64,000 nucleotides of DNA from NCBI GenBank assembly GCA_020403425.1, contig JADBXR010000002.1:186001-250000 (forward strand). Reading direction: 5' to 3'. Below the pieces are notes generated by a model that had not been told where the DNA came from, searched no databases, and saw nothing but the letters and a program-made list of their open reading frames with translations. The position numbers and the translations under genes were made by a program. Below, piece after piece: positions 33,701 through 42,267 of the stretch; positions within the stretch are counted from its first letter, which is position 1; each line of letters begins with the position of its first letter. The stretch comes from Chitinophagaceae bacterium (GTDB lineage: Bacteria > Bacteroidota > Bacteroidia > Chitinophagales > Chitinophagaceae).

Positions 33701-36700
33701 AGTATCCTGAAGTAACACCATTCAGCACCACCCCATTCTTCAGCCACTGGTAGGTTCCGGCACCCGAAGCAGTCAACACCACTGAGCCACCGGCACAGAA
33801 GGTAGTGGCCGAAGCAGCCGTAACAGCAGCAACAGGCATAGGATTGGCACTTACGGCAACAGCGACAGAGGTAACAGCGCAGGCAGCATTGTTCACAGTC
33901 ACCGTATAGTTACCCGATACGGCAGCTGAATAGGTATTGGTCGTAGCGCCCGTGATCGGGGTACCATTCAGGTTCCATTGATAAGTGTACCCCATTGCTG
34001 ATGTAGCAGAAAGCTGTACGGAACCTCCGGCACAGAAGGCTGTAGCACCCTGGGCAGTGATGGAAGCGACAGGCAGTCCTGTTACTGTAATCGATCTGCT
34101 GGCAGATACGCCACAGGCATTGGTATAGCTGATAGTGACAGTACCTGCAGACAAGCCGGTAACCACACCCGCCGCATCAACGGTAGCCACCAGGGTATTA
34201 TCAGAACGCCAGGTACCGCCATTGCTGGTATTGGTAGACAGTTGCGTGGTAGTTCCCACACAGATAGAAGCATTGCCGGTAACCGGCGCCACCACTGTTG
34301 GTAAAACATTCACGGTGAATGTAGCAGTAGTAGTATTATTGCTGGCATCGGAAGCAGTGACCGTAACCACGGTTTGTCCTACCGGGAACACTGATCCGGG
34401 TGCCTGGCTATAGCTGATGCTGACAGGTAATTCTGAATCGTCTGTTGCAGTAGCCGTAAAATTGGCGACAGCTCCACAAACAGTAACGTCAGCATGCAAG
34501 GTGATCGTTGAAGGGACGGTGAGCACCGGCGATATCACATCGGCCACGACCACGGTCTGTGTCTGGGTGGTGATATTGCCATTCCGGTCGTTATAACTCC
34601 AGGTGATCAGGTAATTGCCGGGTTTGACAAAACTCAGCGGAATATCTGCAGTACCATTGATGAGACCACGGCAATTATCGTTGGCCACAGGAATGGTGGT
34701 TACCGTAGCCGGTGCGATCAGGTTCAACGCAGGCAGGGTTGCGGCAACAGGTACCGGTGCCGTAACATCGGGAACCACCGTTACCGTTAACGGAGCAGAA
34801 ATGATCACTTCGGCGCCATTGGTCACTTTCACTGTATAATCGCCTGTTTGGTCCGCTGCAAAATCATGTGCATTGGCTCCTGCGATCGCCACCCCATTCT
34901 TGTACCACTGATAGGCGGTGCCTGTATTGGCAGAAGATAATGTCACGAAAGAAGAAGGACAGATCTCTGTAGGTCCGCTCGCAATGATCTGTGGCAGGTC
35001 GGACACTTTGATCCGCGTACTGGCGTTCACTACGCAATTCACATAGGAGTTGATCACGGTATAGATACCGGCCTGGTTCAGCTGAACATCGTTGATGACC
35101 GGATTGGAGATGGATGCAGCAAATCCGTTAGGGCCTTCCCATACATCGGTTCCATTACCGTTGGTCGCAAAGAGGTTGACCACGCTACCGATCTGGAAGA
35201 TGGAACCATTGGCAGAAGCAGCCAGTCCCGGTGGTACAAAGTAATCACACATACCATATACTTTACCTTCCACCCAGTTGGATACGGTCCCTGTCAATGC
35301 AAAATTGGTCAGTACACCATGGTTACCATGCCCGCTAGAATCGGCAAGCATATTCGTAGAAGCATTATTCAGGTTCAATAATCCCTGATTCAGGCGGTAG
35401 TAAGCTGCCAGTCCGATCTGTTTTGAGATACCATCATTGTCCCCATTCAGCTCACAGTTCTTCATATTGTTGATGATCTCACACTGCGATAATGCGCGGC
35501 TCCACACCCTTAGTTCATCCAAACCGCCACCGAAGAACTCTGCCCTGCCCTTCTGTCCACCGATCATGATGTCTTCAGAGTTGGGAGTATAGGTCCCGTT
35601 CACTTCCATGGTTCCCGCAAGGTTTCCATTGAGGTAGATACGCATGAAATAACCATCATAGGTAGCCGCAACATGGTTCCATTTATTCAACGCACCGCCG
35701 GGGATCGGAGCAGAAAGTATCTGCCATTGGCCATCTACTGATAACTCAAATGTAAAAGTGCTCCAGCGGTCGTTGGTCTTGGGGAATTTATAACCTGTGG
35801 TTCCAAAACCACTTGATTTGGACAGTACATTCTGAATAACGGTGGAACCTCCTGTAGGATAGATCCATGATTCGATCGTAAAAGTATTGCTGTTGAATTC
35901 AGGCTTGTCGGCCACTACCACATTATCATTGGCGCCATCAAAGTTCAATCCGCTGGCCGAAGGAGCAACAGTAACAACGGTACTGGCCGTAACGCCGCAA
36001 CCGTTATTGTCTACCGTTACTGTATAGGTACCGCTGGCGTTGGTGCCGACCCCATCAATGACAGGGTTCTGTTCGGTTGAAGTAAAACCGTTGGGACCTA
36101 CCCATTTAAAAGTTCCTACTCCTGTTGCAAACAAACGGATAGTGCCACCTACCGGAACAGCGGACTGCTCACTGGCAGCCGTAGCCAATGGGGCCGTAAA
36201 AGGTTGGCAGGCAACACCGGGTACAACGATACCGGAAGCCCAGTTGGAAGTGGCAACTGCCAGTCCAAAATTTTTCAAGGTACCATTGGCCGCATTCGTG
36301 CCGGCATCCAGCAACTGCGTTTCGGCCGGATTGGCTATTCCTGTCAGCCCCTGGTTATATTGATAATATGCCGCAAGGCCATCTTCTGTACCGGTAAGCT
36401 CACAGTTCATGTGCTGGGCGATCTCACACTGAGACAGGGCCCTGTTCCAGATCCTCGTCTCATCTATGGATCCGCCAAAATAACTGGTATAACCTGGCTG
36501 TCCGCCAATGGTCAAGGGATTGTTATTCGTAATGATGGAACCCGCAAAATTCAACTGTCCCGCCTGCACCCCATCTATATATACCCGCATTACCTTTCCA
36601 TCATAGGTGGCTGCAATATGGTGCCATTGCCCCAGTTTGCTGGCTCCGAAAGGAACAGAGAGTTTTCTCCATCCATAAATATTCATGTAGGCCCAGAAAT

Positions 36701-37025
36701 CGATGGTGGTCCAGCCGGAAATGGTCCGTAGGATATAGCCGTTATCCATTCCGGACTGCGCTTTACAGACTATATCCTGTACCCCGTTGGCCTTGGTGGG
36801 TTTGATCCAGGTTTCAATGGTGATGGCGGCGCTGATGTTAAGGGCAGGCTGAACAGGGATGCTGACATTATCATTTACACCATCAAAATTCAGGCCCGAT
36901 GCAGGTTGGGCCCATGCACCCGATGTAAATATGACCGATGTTATCAGACACAGTAATATTGCTTTGACGAATGACGGAAAGCGTGAACCAGTTTTGGTGT
37001 AAAGTTTTGGCCCCATTTTTAACAT
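30702..37025 (-). CDS. Giant type IX-secreted LamG/Ig-repeat surface protein
   Basis: A 2107-residue secreted protein. A signal peptide runs to about residue 39 (FVKAILLCLITSVIFTSGAWA). Two LamG-type lectin domains follow (about 42-218 and 360-548), each with an HHIAATYDGKVMRVYIDG-like core. Ig-like modules, an HYR module (about 828-905) and a Big2-like module precede seven 77-80 residue Ig repeats (about 982-1528). A beta-rich region with an acidic patch (DCDRDDDDDKYY, about 1953) leads to a C-terminal type IX sorting domain (MPNPTTTFFTLKFES to the end, last about 80 residues). It should be exported by the Por/type IX system and attached or released at the cell surface. Ligand unknown; adhesion or glycan binding is likely. 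Confidence 0.88.
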   Translation of the reverse strand: MLKMGPKLYTKTGSRFPSFVKAILLCLITSVIFTSGAWAQPASGLNFDGVNDNVSIPVQPALNISAAITIETWIKPTKANGVQDIVCKAQSGMDNGYILRTISGWTTIDFWAYMNIYGWRKLSVPFGASKLGQWHHIAATYDGKVMRVYIDGVQAGQLNFAGSIITNNNPLTIGGQPGYTSYFGGSIDETRIWNRALSQCEIAQHMNCELTGTEDGLAAYYQYNQGLTGIANPAETQLLDAGTNAANGTLKNFGLAVATSNWASGIVVPGVACQPFTAPLATAASEQSAVPVGGTIRLFATGVGTFKWVGPNGFTSTEQNPVIDGVGTNASGTYTVTVDNNGCGVTASTVVTVAPSASGLNFDGANDNVVVADKPEFNSNTFTIESWIYPTGGSTVIQNVLSKSSGFGTTGYKFPKTNDRWSTFTFELSVDGQWQILSAPIPGGALNKWNHVAATYDGYFMRIYLNGNLAGTMEVNGTYTPNSEDIMIGGQKGRAEFFGGGLDELRVWSRALSQCEIINNMKNCELNGDNDGISKQIGLAAYYRLNQGLLNLNNASTNMLADSSGHGNHGVLTNFALTGTVSNWVEGKVYGMCDYFVPPGLAASANGSIFQIGSVVNLFATNGNGTDVWEGPNGFAASISNPVINDVQLNQAGIYTVINSYVNCVVNASTRIKVSDLPQIIASGPTEICPSSFVTLSSANTGTAYQWYKNGVAIAGANAHDFAADQTGDYTVKVTNGAEVIISAPLTVTVVPDVTAPVPVAATLPALNLIAPATVTTIPVANDNCRGLINGTADIPLSFVKPGNYLITWSYNDRNGNITTQTQTVVVADVISPVLTVPSTITLHADVTVCGAVANFTATATDDSELPVSISYSQAPGSVFPVGQTVVTVTASDASNNTTTATFTVNVLPTVVAPVTGNASICVGTTTQLSTNTSNGGTWRSDNTLVATVDAAGVVTGLSAGTVTISYTNACGVSASRSITVTGLPVASITAQGATAFCAGGSVQLSATSAMGYTYQWNLNGTPITGATTNTYSAAVSGNYTVTVNNAACAVTSVAVAVSANPMPVAAVTAASATTFCAGGSVVLTASGAGTYQWLKNGVVLNGVTSGYYTATASGDYSVVVTGQTGCTATSAIVTVTVNEAPVASITAQGATTFCTGGSVLLSANTGAGYTYQWNNNGTPIINANTANYTAVASGNYSVTISNGSCSAVSSELPVVVNAVPAATITAASATTFCTGGSVLLTASAGTSYNWKRNGVALGVTTATYTATTAGNYTVEITNASGCTSASAVVTVSVNEAPVAAVTAQGATTFCAGGSVLLAANTGVGYSYQWNNNGTPITNANTANYMASASGNYSVTINNGSCSVVSAELPVVVNAVPVATLTAASATTFCTGGSVVLTAGGSGTYQWLKDGVVLDGVTAQNYTATASGNYRVIVTGQSGCTAGSTAVTVTVNPAPVAAVTAQGPITFCAGGSVLLAANTGAGYTYQWYNNGVAITNANTANYTASASGNYTVVMTNASGCTAQSSAITVAVYANPVVANITGNTTVNAGSSIQLSNTTAGGVWSSNNGNASINPDGQVTGIAAGTAIITYTVTNASGCAASVNTTVTVTDIPLCNVLPVATITAGSEDAFCNKLVLTGAANTPNATYQWVMGNETPVGNSQEITLNQTSADGDYTLYVTAGGCTSLPAVYTFRKQNLTNSYTILAYDKVQLGANNIVASGSVGVISAKGEVTFHNNSSVAAPGSFVKARKIDRDGKNITIAHPIYSAATGIQLPVMLYNTTSTWNLSNASVAQSATATLQGNYKDLTIRKNARVTLNGTIFGTIRIEQGAQVTFTAPVIHIEKLDVVKGPRYGYSYIRFLQDAKVLVRRSVSIGSQVFLNPDNYSVTFYMGDAQKGNGKNKYDVWDDEGEDAKFSVKGGDTRINANVYMPGGKLKVTGGYAYGDYGNGHGDCDRDDDDDKYYEKGNSYVYMTGLFIAEEVESNGKNVNWNSFDCGAAAVPVVNTVSAVITQSTLAEGKSEQITTETELKVTVMPNPTTTFFTLKFESRHQAPVTLRVMDANGRVVDARSGIVPNSTFQIGANYQSGTYFAEIMQGTQRKLVQLIKLR
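32440..34080 (-). repeat. Seven alternating Ig-like repeats within the surface protein
   Basis: Seven tandem modules of about 236 bases. Odd modules (1, 3, 5, 7) start PVASITAQGAT-like and contain GYTYQW; even modules (2, 4, 6) start PVAAVTAASATTFC-like and contain TYQWLKNGV or a variant. The order is A-B-A-B-A-B-A, which suggests duplication of a two-module unit of about 470 bases. Each module keeps FCAGGSV (or FCTGGSV) and a GNYTV-type strand. Confidence 0.8.
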
Positions 37026-37325
37026 CTTACTGTATCCTTCGGGAAGAATACGATTGTACGGATAGTAAAGGATTTGGATTTTTAAAGCACAACCGCCTCA
37101 GAATCTGTGCTTTTGGCCGCAATCTTTCCGTTAAAACAACGAATTATTTGTAAAGATAACACTACAAATATAGACAAAACTTCTATTTTTCGTCCTAAAA
37201 TGTAGCTTTTTCGTCAAAAAGATTTCCACACTTCTCTATGATGAGGGTCTGTGGTATAGCGAGGAAAAGGAAGGCTGGAAAGGGCAAAACCAACCAAATA
37301 ATGTGTATGAAATTGATTATTAACG
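37026..37325. other. Long leader region of the surface protein gene
   Basis: About 300 bases upstream of the giant surface protein. TATATTTG on the minus strand at 37165-37172 is an exact TAnnTTTG; the implied 5' leader is about 140 bases. I see no coding sequence and no known riboswitch fold in it. Confidence 0.45.
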
Positions 37326-37353
37326 AAAAAACCCGCTAAAAAGCGGGTTTTTT
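37326..37353 (-). terminator. Terminator behind tRNA-Cys
   Basis: A perfect 12 bp stem AAAAAACCCGCT (37326-37337) with AGCGGGTTTTTT (37342-37353), an AAAA loop and T tracts on both strands. Confidence 0.9.
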
Positions 37354-37365
37354 ATGCTACTTCGG

Positions 37366-37436
37366 AGGTCCCGAGCGGATTCGAACCGCTGTGGAAGCTT
37401 TTGCAGAGCTCTGCCTAGCCACTCGGCCACAGGACC
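37366..37436 (-). tRNA. tRNA-Cys (anticodon GCA)
   Basis: 71 bases. The acceptor GGTCCTG pairs with CGGGACC, with discriminator T. The anticodon stem GAGCT/AGCTT (one G-T pair) encloses loop CTGCAAA, so the anticodon is GCA. The T loop is GGTTCGAATCC. A single tRNA gene with its own terminator. Confidence 0.94.
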
Positions 37437-37587
37437 TTTTTATGTCGGCGATTTTGTAGTAATAAAACTACAAGCCTGTTTGATGCGGTATCCTTTCGTC
37501 AACAGCGCTGCGAAAATAAAGCAATCAAAGGAATTTTAAAATTCTAAATCTGAAAAGCCGAAATTTGGCAGCTAATGTACCATTTAT

Positions 37588-38460
37588 ATGAACAGAATTG
37601 CAGATAGTGAGTTGATCATCAATAACCGGGGGGCCGTTTACCACCTGGATCTCAGGCCTGAAGAATTGGCCAATACCATCATCACCGTTGGGGATCCCGA
37701 CCGTGTTGCGGAAGTGAGCAAACATCTTGACAGTATCGAACATAGGAGCCAGCATCGCGAATTCATCACGCATACGGGTTATATCGGAAAAAAAAGACTT
37801 TCCGTGGTATCGACCGGTATCGGTCCGGACAATATCGATATCGTCTTTAACGAACTGGATGCCCTGGTGAACATCGATTTCACCACCCGCACCATCAAAC
37901 CCACCCTCTCGCAACTGACCATTGTGCGGGTAGGTACCTCCGGCGCCCTTCAGGCCGATATTCCGGTTGACAGTGCCGTTGCCAGTACCCACGGGCTGGG
38001 GGTAGACAATCTGTTGAACTTTTACCGTCGGGACAACAACGAGGAAGAGCGACAGATACTACAGGCATTCGGTGCACATACACACATGGAGAACATCACC
38101 AGTCCTTATATCAGTTCTTCCGGCGCGGGCATCCATAAATATTTTGTGGAAGGGTTCTTCCATGGCATTACGGTCACCTGCCCGGGTTTTTATGGTCCTC
38201 AGGGACGTGTATTGCGACTGGGCCTTACCAACCCGGAACTGATAGACCAGTTAACCAGTTTCCGTTATGGCAACCACCGCATTACGAACTTTGAAATGGA
38301 AACAAGCGCCATGTACGGATTGAGCCGCTTACTGGGGCACCAATGTCTCAGTTTAAGTGCCATCGTTGCCAACCGGGTAGAAAAGACCTTCAGCAAAGAC
38401 GGCGCAGCAGCAGTGGAGAACCTGATACAAAAAACACTGGGTATCCTGTCCAATATCTGA
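37588..38460 (+). CDS. Uridine phosphorylase-like nucleoside phosphorylase
   Basis: A 290-residue enzyme of the PNP/UDP phosphorylase family (NP-I fold), which cleaves a nucleoside with phosphate to free base and ribose 1-phosphate. Motifs are GDPDRVAEVSKHLD near residue 35 (phosphate site), VRVGTSGALQ near 113, GFYGPQGR, and NFEMETSAMYGLSRLLG near 234, the family's ribose-binding Glu-Met-Glu segment. The placement of GDPDR and FEMETS fits uridine phosphorylase better than hexameric purine phosphorylase. Upstream, 37450-37587 shows no further gene. The dapF start lies 65 bases downstream, so a shared transcript is possible. Confidence 0.9.
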   Translation: MNRIADSELIINNRGAVYHLDLRPEELANTIITVGDPDRVAEVSKHLDSIEHRSQHREFITHTGYIGKKRLSVVSTGIGPDNIDIVFNELDALVNIDFTTRTIKPTLSQLTIVRVGTSGALQADIPVDSAVASTHGLGVDNLLNFYRRDNNEEERQILQAFGAHTHMENITSPYISSSGAGIHKYFVEGFFHGITVTCPGFYGPQGRVLRLGLTNPELIDQLTSFRYGNHRITNFEMETSAMYGLSRLLGHQCLSLSAIVANRVEKTFSKDGAAAVENLIQKTLGILSNI

Positions 38461-38525
38461 TCAGTTCTGGGAAGATAAAGCGACCAGTAAACCAGTCAAC
38501 CAAAAAACAGTCAATACAAATATTG

Positions 38526-39308
38526 ATGACACTACCATTTTACAAATACCAGGGAACCGGAAACGATTTTGTGATCATGGATAACCGTAACGGGAAGATC
38601 CGGCTCAGTACCGAACAGGTCAGCCGGATCTGCGACAGGCGTTTTGGCATCGGCGCAGACGGCCTGATGCTGCTGGAATCTGCGGAAGGATATGATTTTT
38701 CGATGGTCTATTACAACGCAGATGGCCGGGAAGGAAGCATGTGCGGAAATGGCGGCCGTTGTCTTACCCGTTTTGCCTACGATATGGGGATCCACAAAAC
38801 CAGTTTTCTCTTTACCGCCGTGGATGGTGACCATAAGGCTTCACTCGGCGATAATGGCTGGATCCATCTCAAGATGAAAGATGTAAACACCGTTACAGAT
38901 CATCATGGTGATTTTATACTGGACACCGGCTCCCCGCATTATGTGAAACAATCGAACGATGTCAAAAACCTGGATGTCTATGAAGAAGGCAAAGACATCC
39001 GCTACAGTAAGGACTTTGCAGAAAAAGGGATCAACGTGAATTTTGTGGAGCCAGACGAGAAATGCATCATGGTACGTACCTATGAACGGGGTGTGGAAGA
39101 CGAGACCTATAGCTGCGGAACAGGGGTAACGGCATCGGCACTGGTATTCGCCCACAACGAGAACGGGTTTAACCGGATAGAAGTGCAGACAAAAGGAGGC
39201 CACCTGGCGGTTGAGTTTGAAAAAACGGGAGAACAGAGCTTCCGTAATATCTGGCTTTGCGGGCCGGCGGTTTTTGTGTTCAAGGGAGAGATCACCCTGG
39301 ATGACTGA
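38526..39308 (+). CDS. dapF: Diaminopimelate epimerase
   Basis: PLP-independent epimerase that converts LL- to meso-diaminopimelate for lysine and peptidoglycan. 260 residues from the ATG at 38526 (MTLPFYKYQGTGNDFVIMDN), the usual family start. An open frame continues 61 codons upstream into the nucleoside phosphorylase gene and is rejected because it has no family homology. The two catalytic cysteines are in MCGNGGRCLTRFAYDMG (about residue 72) and YSCGTGVTASAL (about residue 196). The substrate-binding NGREG-like and ERGVEDETYSCGTG segments are intact. It is followed by corA after 64 bases. Confidence 0.95.
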   Translation: MTLPFYKYQGTGNDFVIMDNRNGKIRLSTEQVSRICDRRFGIGADGLMLLESAEGYDFSMVYYNADGREGSMCGNGGRCLTRFAYDMGIHKTSFLFTAVDGDHKASLGDNGWIHLKMKDVNTVTDHHGDFILDTGSPHYVKQSNDVKNLDVYEEGKDIRYSKDFAEKGINVNFVEPDEKCIMVRTYERGVEDETYSCGTGVTASALVFAHNENGFNRIEVQTKGGHLAVEFEKTGEQSFRNIWLCGPAVFVFKGEITLDD

Positions 39309-39372
39309 TAAGAAAGCCGGGGGCTGTTAGCCGGATAAACCGCATCTTTGCATTCCCAAAAGCTCCGCTTCC

Positions 39373-40311
39373 ATGATCCAGTACTTCAAAAATATCAATG
39401 GCCAGACCCTCGAGATCGACAAACCGGATATGGGTGTGTGGGTAAATCTGGTACCCCCGTTCAAGGAGGAGGAATTTATTGAACTGAGTGAAGACCTGGA
39501 GATCCCCATCGAATTCCTGCGCGACTCACTGGATATTGATGAGCGGCCCCGTTACGAAATGGAAGACAATGTCCGCTTCGTGGTCATCAAAACACCTACC
39601 GAGAACAATTCCTTCAACGATAGTGATGCGTTTTATATCACCATTCCCATCTGTATCATTTTAACGCATACACAGATCGTAACAGTGAACTCGTTCGACA
39701 ACGGCGCCATCAAAAAATTCCTGAACTCGTTCCAGAAAAGGCATCCCGACAAGAAGAACATGATGATCCTGAAAGTGTTTGAGAAAGTGGTGCAGAACTT
39801 CATGGAATTCCTGAAAGAGATCAATCACCGCAGGAACCAGTACGAGAGCAGCCTGTACAACAGCAACAGCAATGAAGACCTGCTGAACCTGATGCGGATA
39901 CAGAAAAGCCTGGTTTACTTTGTAACGGCCCTTCGCAGCAATGAAATGCTGATGATGAAACTGGAGCGCACCAACTTCCTGGGCCTGAACGAAGAAGAGC
40001 GTGAGTTTCTGCAGGACCTGATCGTAGATACCAGCCAGGCCCTGGAGATGGCCAATATTTACACCAATATCCTCAGCAGTACCATGGATGCATTTGCCAG
40101 CATCATCAGCAATAACCTGAACAGTGTGATGAAAAGGCTGACATCCATTACCATCATCCTTTCCCTGCCCATCCTGGTGACCAGTATCTACGGCATGAAC
40201 GTAGACATCCCTTTCCAGCACTCCAACCATGCATTTTACATACCGGTAGTGATCTCACTCATTGTTTCGCTCGTGATCAGCTGGTATTTCATGAAGAAAA
40301 AATGGTTTTAA
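39373..40311 (+). CDS. corA: CorA-family magnesium/divalent cation channel
   Basis: A 312-residue CorA-type channel: a cytoplasmic funnel with long helices, then two membrane segments at the C-terminus. The signature SIYGMNVDIPF, with the GMN selectivity motif near residue 274, lies at the end of the first segment (SITIILSLPILVTSIYGMN), and the second segment is FYIPVVISLIVSLVISWYF, ending MKKKWF. This transports Mg2+ or Co2+ across the inner membrane. Only 1 base separates its stop from the NUDIX start, so the two are co-transcribed. Confidence 0.93.
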   Translation: MIQYFKNINGQTLEIDKPDMGVWVNLVPPFKEEEFIELSEDLEIPIEFLRDSLDIDERPRYEMEDNVRFVVIKTPTENNSFNDSDAFYITIPICIILTHTQIVTVNSFDNGAIKKFLNSFQKRHPDKKNMMILKVFEKVVQNFMEFLKEINHRRNQYESSLYNSNSNEDLLNLMRIQKSLVYFVTALRSNEMLMMKLERTNFLGLNEEEREFLQDLIVDTSQALEMANIYTNILSSTMDAFASIISNNLNSVMKRLTSITIILSLPILVTSIYGMNVDIPFQHSNHAFYIPVVISLIVSLVISWYFMKKKWF

Positions 40312-40312
40312 A

Positions 40313-40792
40313 ATGGCTTTGTTCAACGTACGCGTGTATGGATTGCTGTTCGACGACAATAACCGCTTACTGGTGAGCGATGAGTTTATCCGCGGAATGT
40401 ACATCACCAAATTGCCCGGCGGCGGATTGGAGATCGGCGAAGGCACACGCGACTGCTTACAAAGAGAATTCCTGGAAGAGACCGGCATTGAAGTGGAGGT
40501 ACTGGAGCATATTTATACCACCGACTTCTTCCAGATCTCAGCCTTTAACAACAAAGACCAGATCATTTCCATTTATTACAAGGTAAAGGCCGAACAGCAC
40601 ATCAATATCCCCACGCAAACCACTCCCTTCAATTTCCATCCCGACCAGATTGCCGACCCCAATGGTGAAAGCGAAGTATTCCGCTGGCTGGACTGGAACT
40701 CCTTAACCGAAGAATCCGTCACCCTCCCAATCGACAAAGTGGTCATCCGCTTACTGAAACAACAACCTCAGCTCATATTCAAGACCCCCTAA
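40313..40792 (+). CDS. NUDIX hydrolase
   Basis: A 159-residue NUDIX protein that hydrolyses a nucleoside diphosphate linked to another moiety; the substrate is unknown. The NUDIX box is complete: GGLEIGEGTRDCLQREFLEE with TGI following, matching Gx5Ex7REUxEExGU, near residue 37. The first strand is VRVYGLLFDDNNRLLVSD and the C-terminus is hydrophobic and short, so no extra domain is present. It starts 1 base after corA, and the 330 base gap behind it is filled by repeats. Confidence 0.92.
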   Translation: MALFNVRVYGLLFDDNNRLLVSDEFIRGMYITKLPGGGLEIGEGTRDCLQREFLEETGIEVEVLEHIYTTDFFQISAFNNKDQIISIYYKVKAEQHINIPTQTTPFNFHPDQIADPNGESEVFRWLDWNSLTEESVTLPIDKVVIRLLKQQPQLIFKTP

Positions 40793-40797
40793 AATCA

Positions 40798-41110
40798 TTG
40801 AGCTGTCTTTGGCTTTTGGGCGGTTGGCATTTGGCTTTGAGCCGCGAGCTGTGAGCTGCCAGCATTTAACAATTCTACTCCCGACTCACCACTCACGATT
40901 GCTCATTCACTCATTGAGCTGTCTTTGGTTTTTGGCTTTTGGTCTTTGGTTTATCAGGAGTAGTTGAGAAAAGCAGCTTATTGATTGATAAGGCAGGTTG
41001 CGCATTGGCGGTTAGCATTTAGCTGTGAGCCGCGAGCTGTGAGCATCCAACAACTCCACTCACCACTCCCGATTACCCATTCACTCATTCTATCATTCAC
41101 TCATTCACTC
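40798..41110. repeat. Direct repeats of GAGCTGT/TTTGG/CATTCACTCATT units
   Basis: Two long degenerate direct copies. The first (40798-40914) begins TTGAGCTGTCTTTGG and contains GAGCCGCGAGCTGTGAGC, then CACTCACGATTGCTC and a CATTCACTCATT tail. The second (40915-41094) begins with the same TTGAGCTGTCTTTGG and has the same GAGCCGCGAGCTGTGAGC core, but carries an inserted segment of about 60 bases after the first TTTGG run. Further CATTCACTCATT units follow to 41110. No gene is visible in the 330 base gap. Confidence 0.8.
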
Positions 41111-41122
41111 ATTAATTCATCC

Positions 41123-41932
41123 CTACCCCGCTGCCGGTAAATTGGTAAAAGGTTCTTCCTGTCTGCCCATGGCCGCCTGTTTCATTTTGCGGGCGGTTTC
41201 ATGTCCCAGGTATTTTTCTATCTGCACTTCAATCAGATAAATGACCGGCGTCAATACGATGGCCATGGTAAACTTGTACATATAATTCACCAGGCAGATG
41301 GCCAGTACCAATTGCCAGCTCCAGCCATTCCCGATCTTGAAAGCGATGAACAGAACCACGAAGCTGTCTACCAGCTGTGATACCAGCGTAGAGCCGGTGG
41401 CCCGCAGCCAGATCCATTTTTCGCCGGTGACTTTTTTGATGCGGTGAAATACCGTTACATCCACGATCTGGCTAACCAGGAATGCGGTCAGGCTGCCCAA
41501 TATGATCCACATACCCTGTCCGAAAATTCCGCCGAAAGCATCCTGCATATTAGGGATACCGGCTTCCTGTTTGGAACCGATCCAGAAATCCGCTGGTGGT
41601 ATCTTCATGGCAGCATAGAACATGAGGAATGCATAAGTGATCAGTATGACCGCTGTATAACTGATCCTCCGCACCGCTCTGGGGCCATAGTATTCGTTCA
41701 CGATATCAGTGATCACAAACTCAAGCGGCCAGAGCAGCACCCCGCAGGTAAGGTTGAATGCCAGTCCCGACTGCCCGAAAATGGTAAAATTGGAAGGATC
41801 GGCGCCCAGCAGTTTTTCGAGCGAGAATATCTTCCCGCCGATACATTCGGCGATGAGGGCATTGGCCACAAAAAATGCGGTGATGCCCAGGAACAGTTTG
41901 GTGGGTTTGTCTTTCAGGATGCTATGTATCAT
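41123..41932 (-). CDS. Queuosine precursor transporter (YhhQ/QPTR family)
   Basis: A 269-residue inner-membrane protein with about six membrane segments and the YhhQ/VUT signature: FVANALIAECIGGKIFSL at the N-terminus, WPLEFVITDIVNEYYGP near residue 67, LVSQIVDVTVFH and GSTLVSQLVDSFVVLFIAF. The family imports queuine or preQ0/preQ1. The C-terminus is a cytoplasmic tail (EKYLGHETARKMKQA). The gene overlaps the next upstream membrane gene by 4 bases. No queuosine synthesis gene is in the window, so uptake from outside is plausible. Confidence 0.92.
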   Translation of the reverse strand: MIHSILKDKPTKLFLGITAFFVANALIAECIGGKIFSLEKLLGADPSNFTIFGQSGLAFNLTCGVLLWPLEFVITDIVNEYYGPRAVRRISYTAVILITYAFLMFYAAMKIPPADFWIGSKQEAGIPNMQDAFGGIFGQGMWIILGSLTAFLVSQIVDVTVFHRIKKVTGEKWIWLRATGSTLVSQLVDSFVVLFIAFKIGNGWSWQLVLAICLVNYMYKFTMAIVLTPVIYLIEVQIEKYLGHETARKMKQAAMGRQEEPFTNLPAAG

Positions 41933-42216
41933 GAAGCAAGTATAAAGTACACAAAGAATTGCAATACCAGGAATAACAGGTTACTGATTGCCAGCCAGCC
42001 GGGAAGCGGCAGGGGCTTACCCAGCACCCTCACCGATAAAAACCAAAGACTGGCTGCCAGGTTCACAAAAGGGGCCACAAACCAGCCCAGTACAATGATC
42101 GTACTTTTTACACTGCCCTGGGGCATAAAATCATCCATCCGCTGCATCACCAGACAGAACAGGAACAATCCATTGCAGATCAGCGCCAGTCTTGCCAAAA
42201 ATAAAAGCCCCTTCAT
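41929..42216 (-). CDS. Small three-helix membrane protein
   Basis: A 95-residue integral membrane protein of unknown function with about three hydrophobic segments: LARLALICNGLFLFCLV (about 7-23), IVLGWFVAPFVNLAASLWFL (about 41-60) and LAISNLLFLVLQFFVYFIL (about 75-93). It overlaps the queuosine-precursor transporter by 4 bases and is likely translated with it. The divergent gene at 42268 starts 52 bases away. Confidence 0.75.
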   Translation of the reverse strand: MKGLLFLARLALICNGLFLFCLVMQRMDDFMPQGSVKSTIIVLGWFVAPFVNLAASLWFLSVRVLGKPLPLPGWLAISNLLFLVLQFFVYFILAS

Positions 42217-42267
42217 AAAAAATTTCGTTCAAAATACCATTAATTTGCTGCACTTAAGCGGGAAACA

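Noticed and set aside
38343..38525. Upstream extension of dapF
   Set aside because: It overlaps the 3' end of the nucleoside phosphorylase gene in another frame and lacks DapF homology; the ATG at 38526 gives the conserved start.
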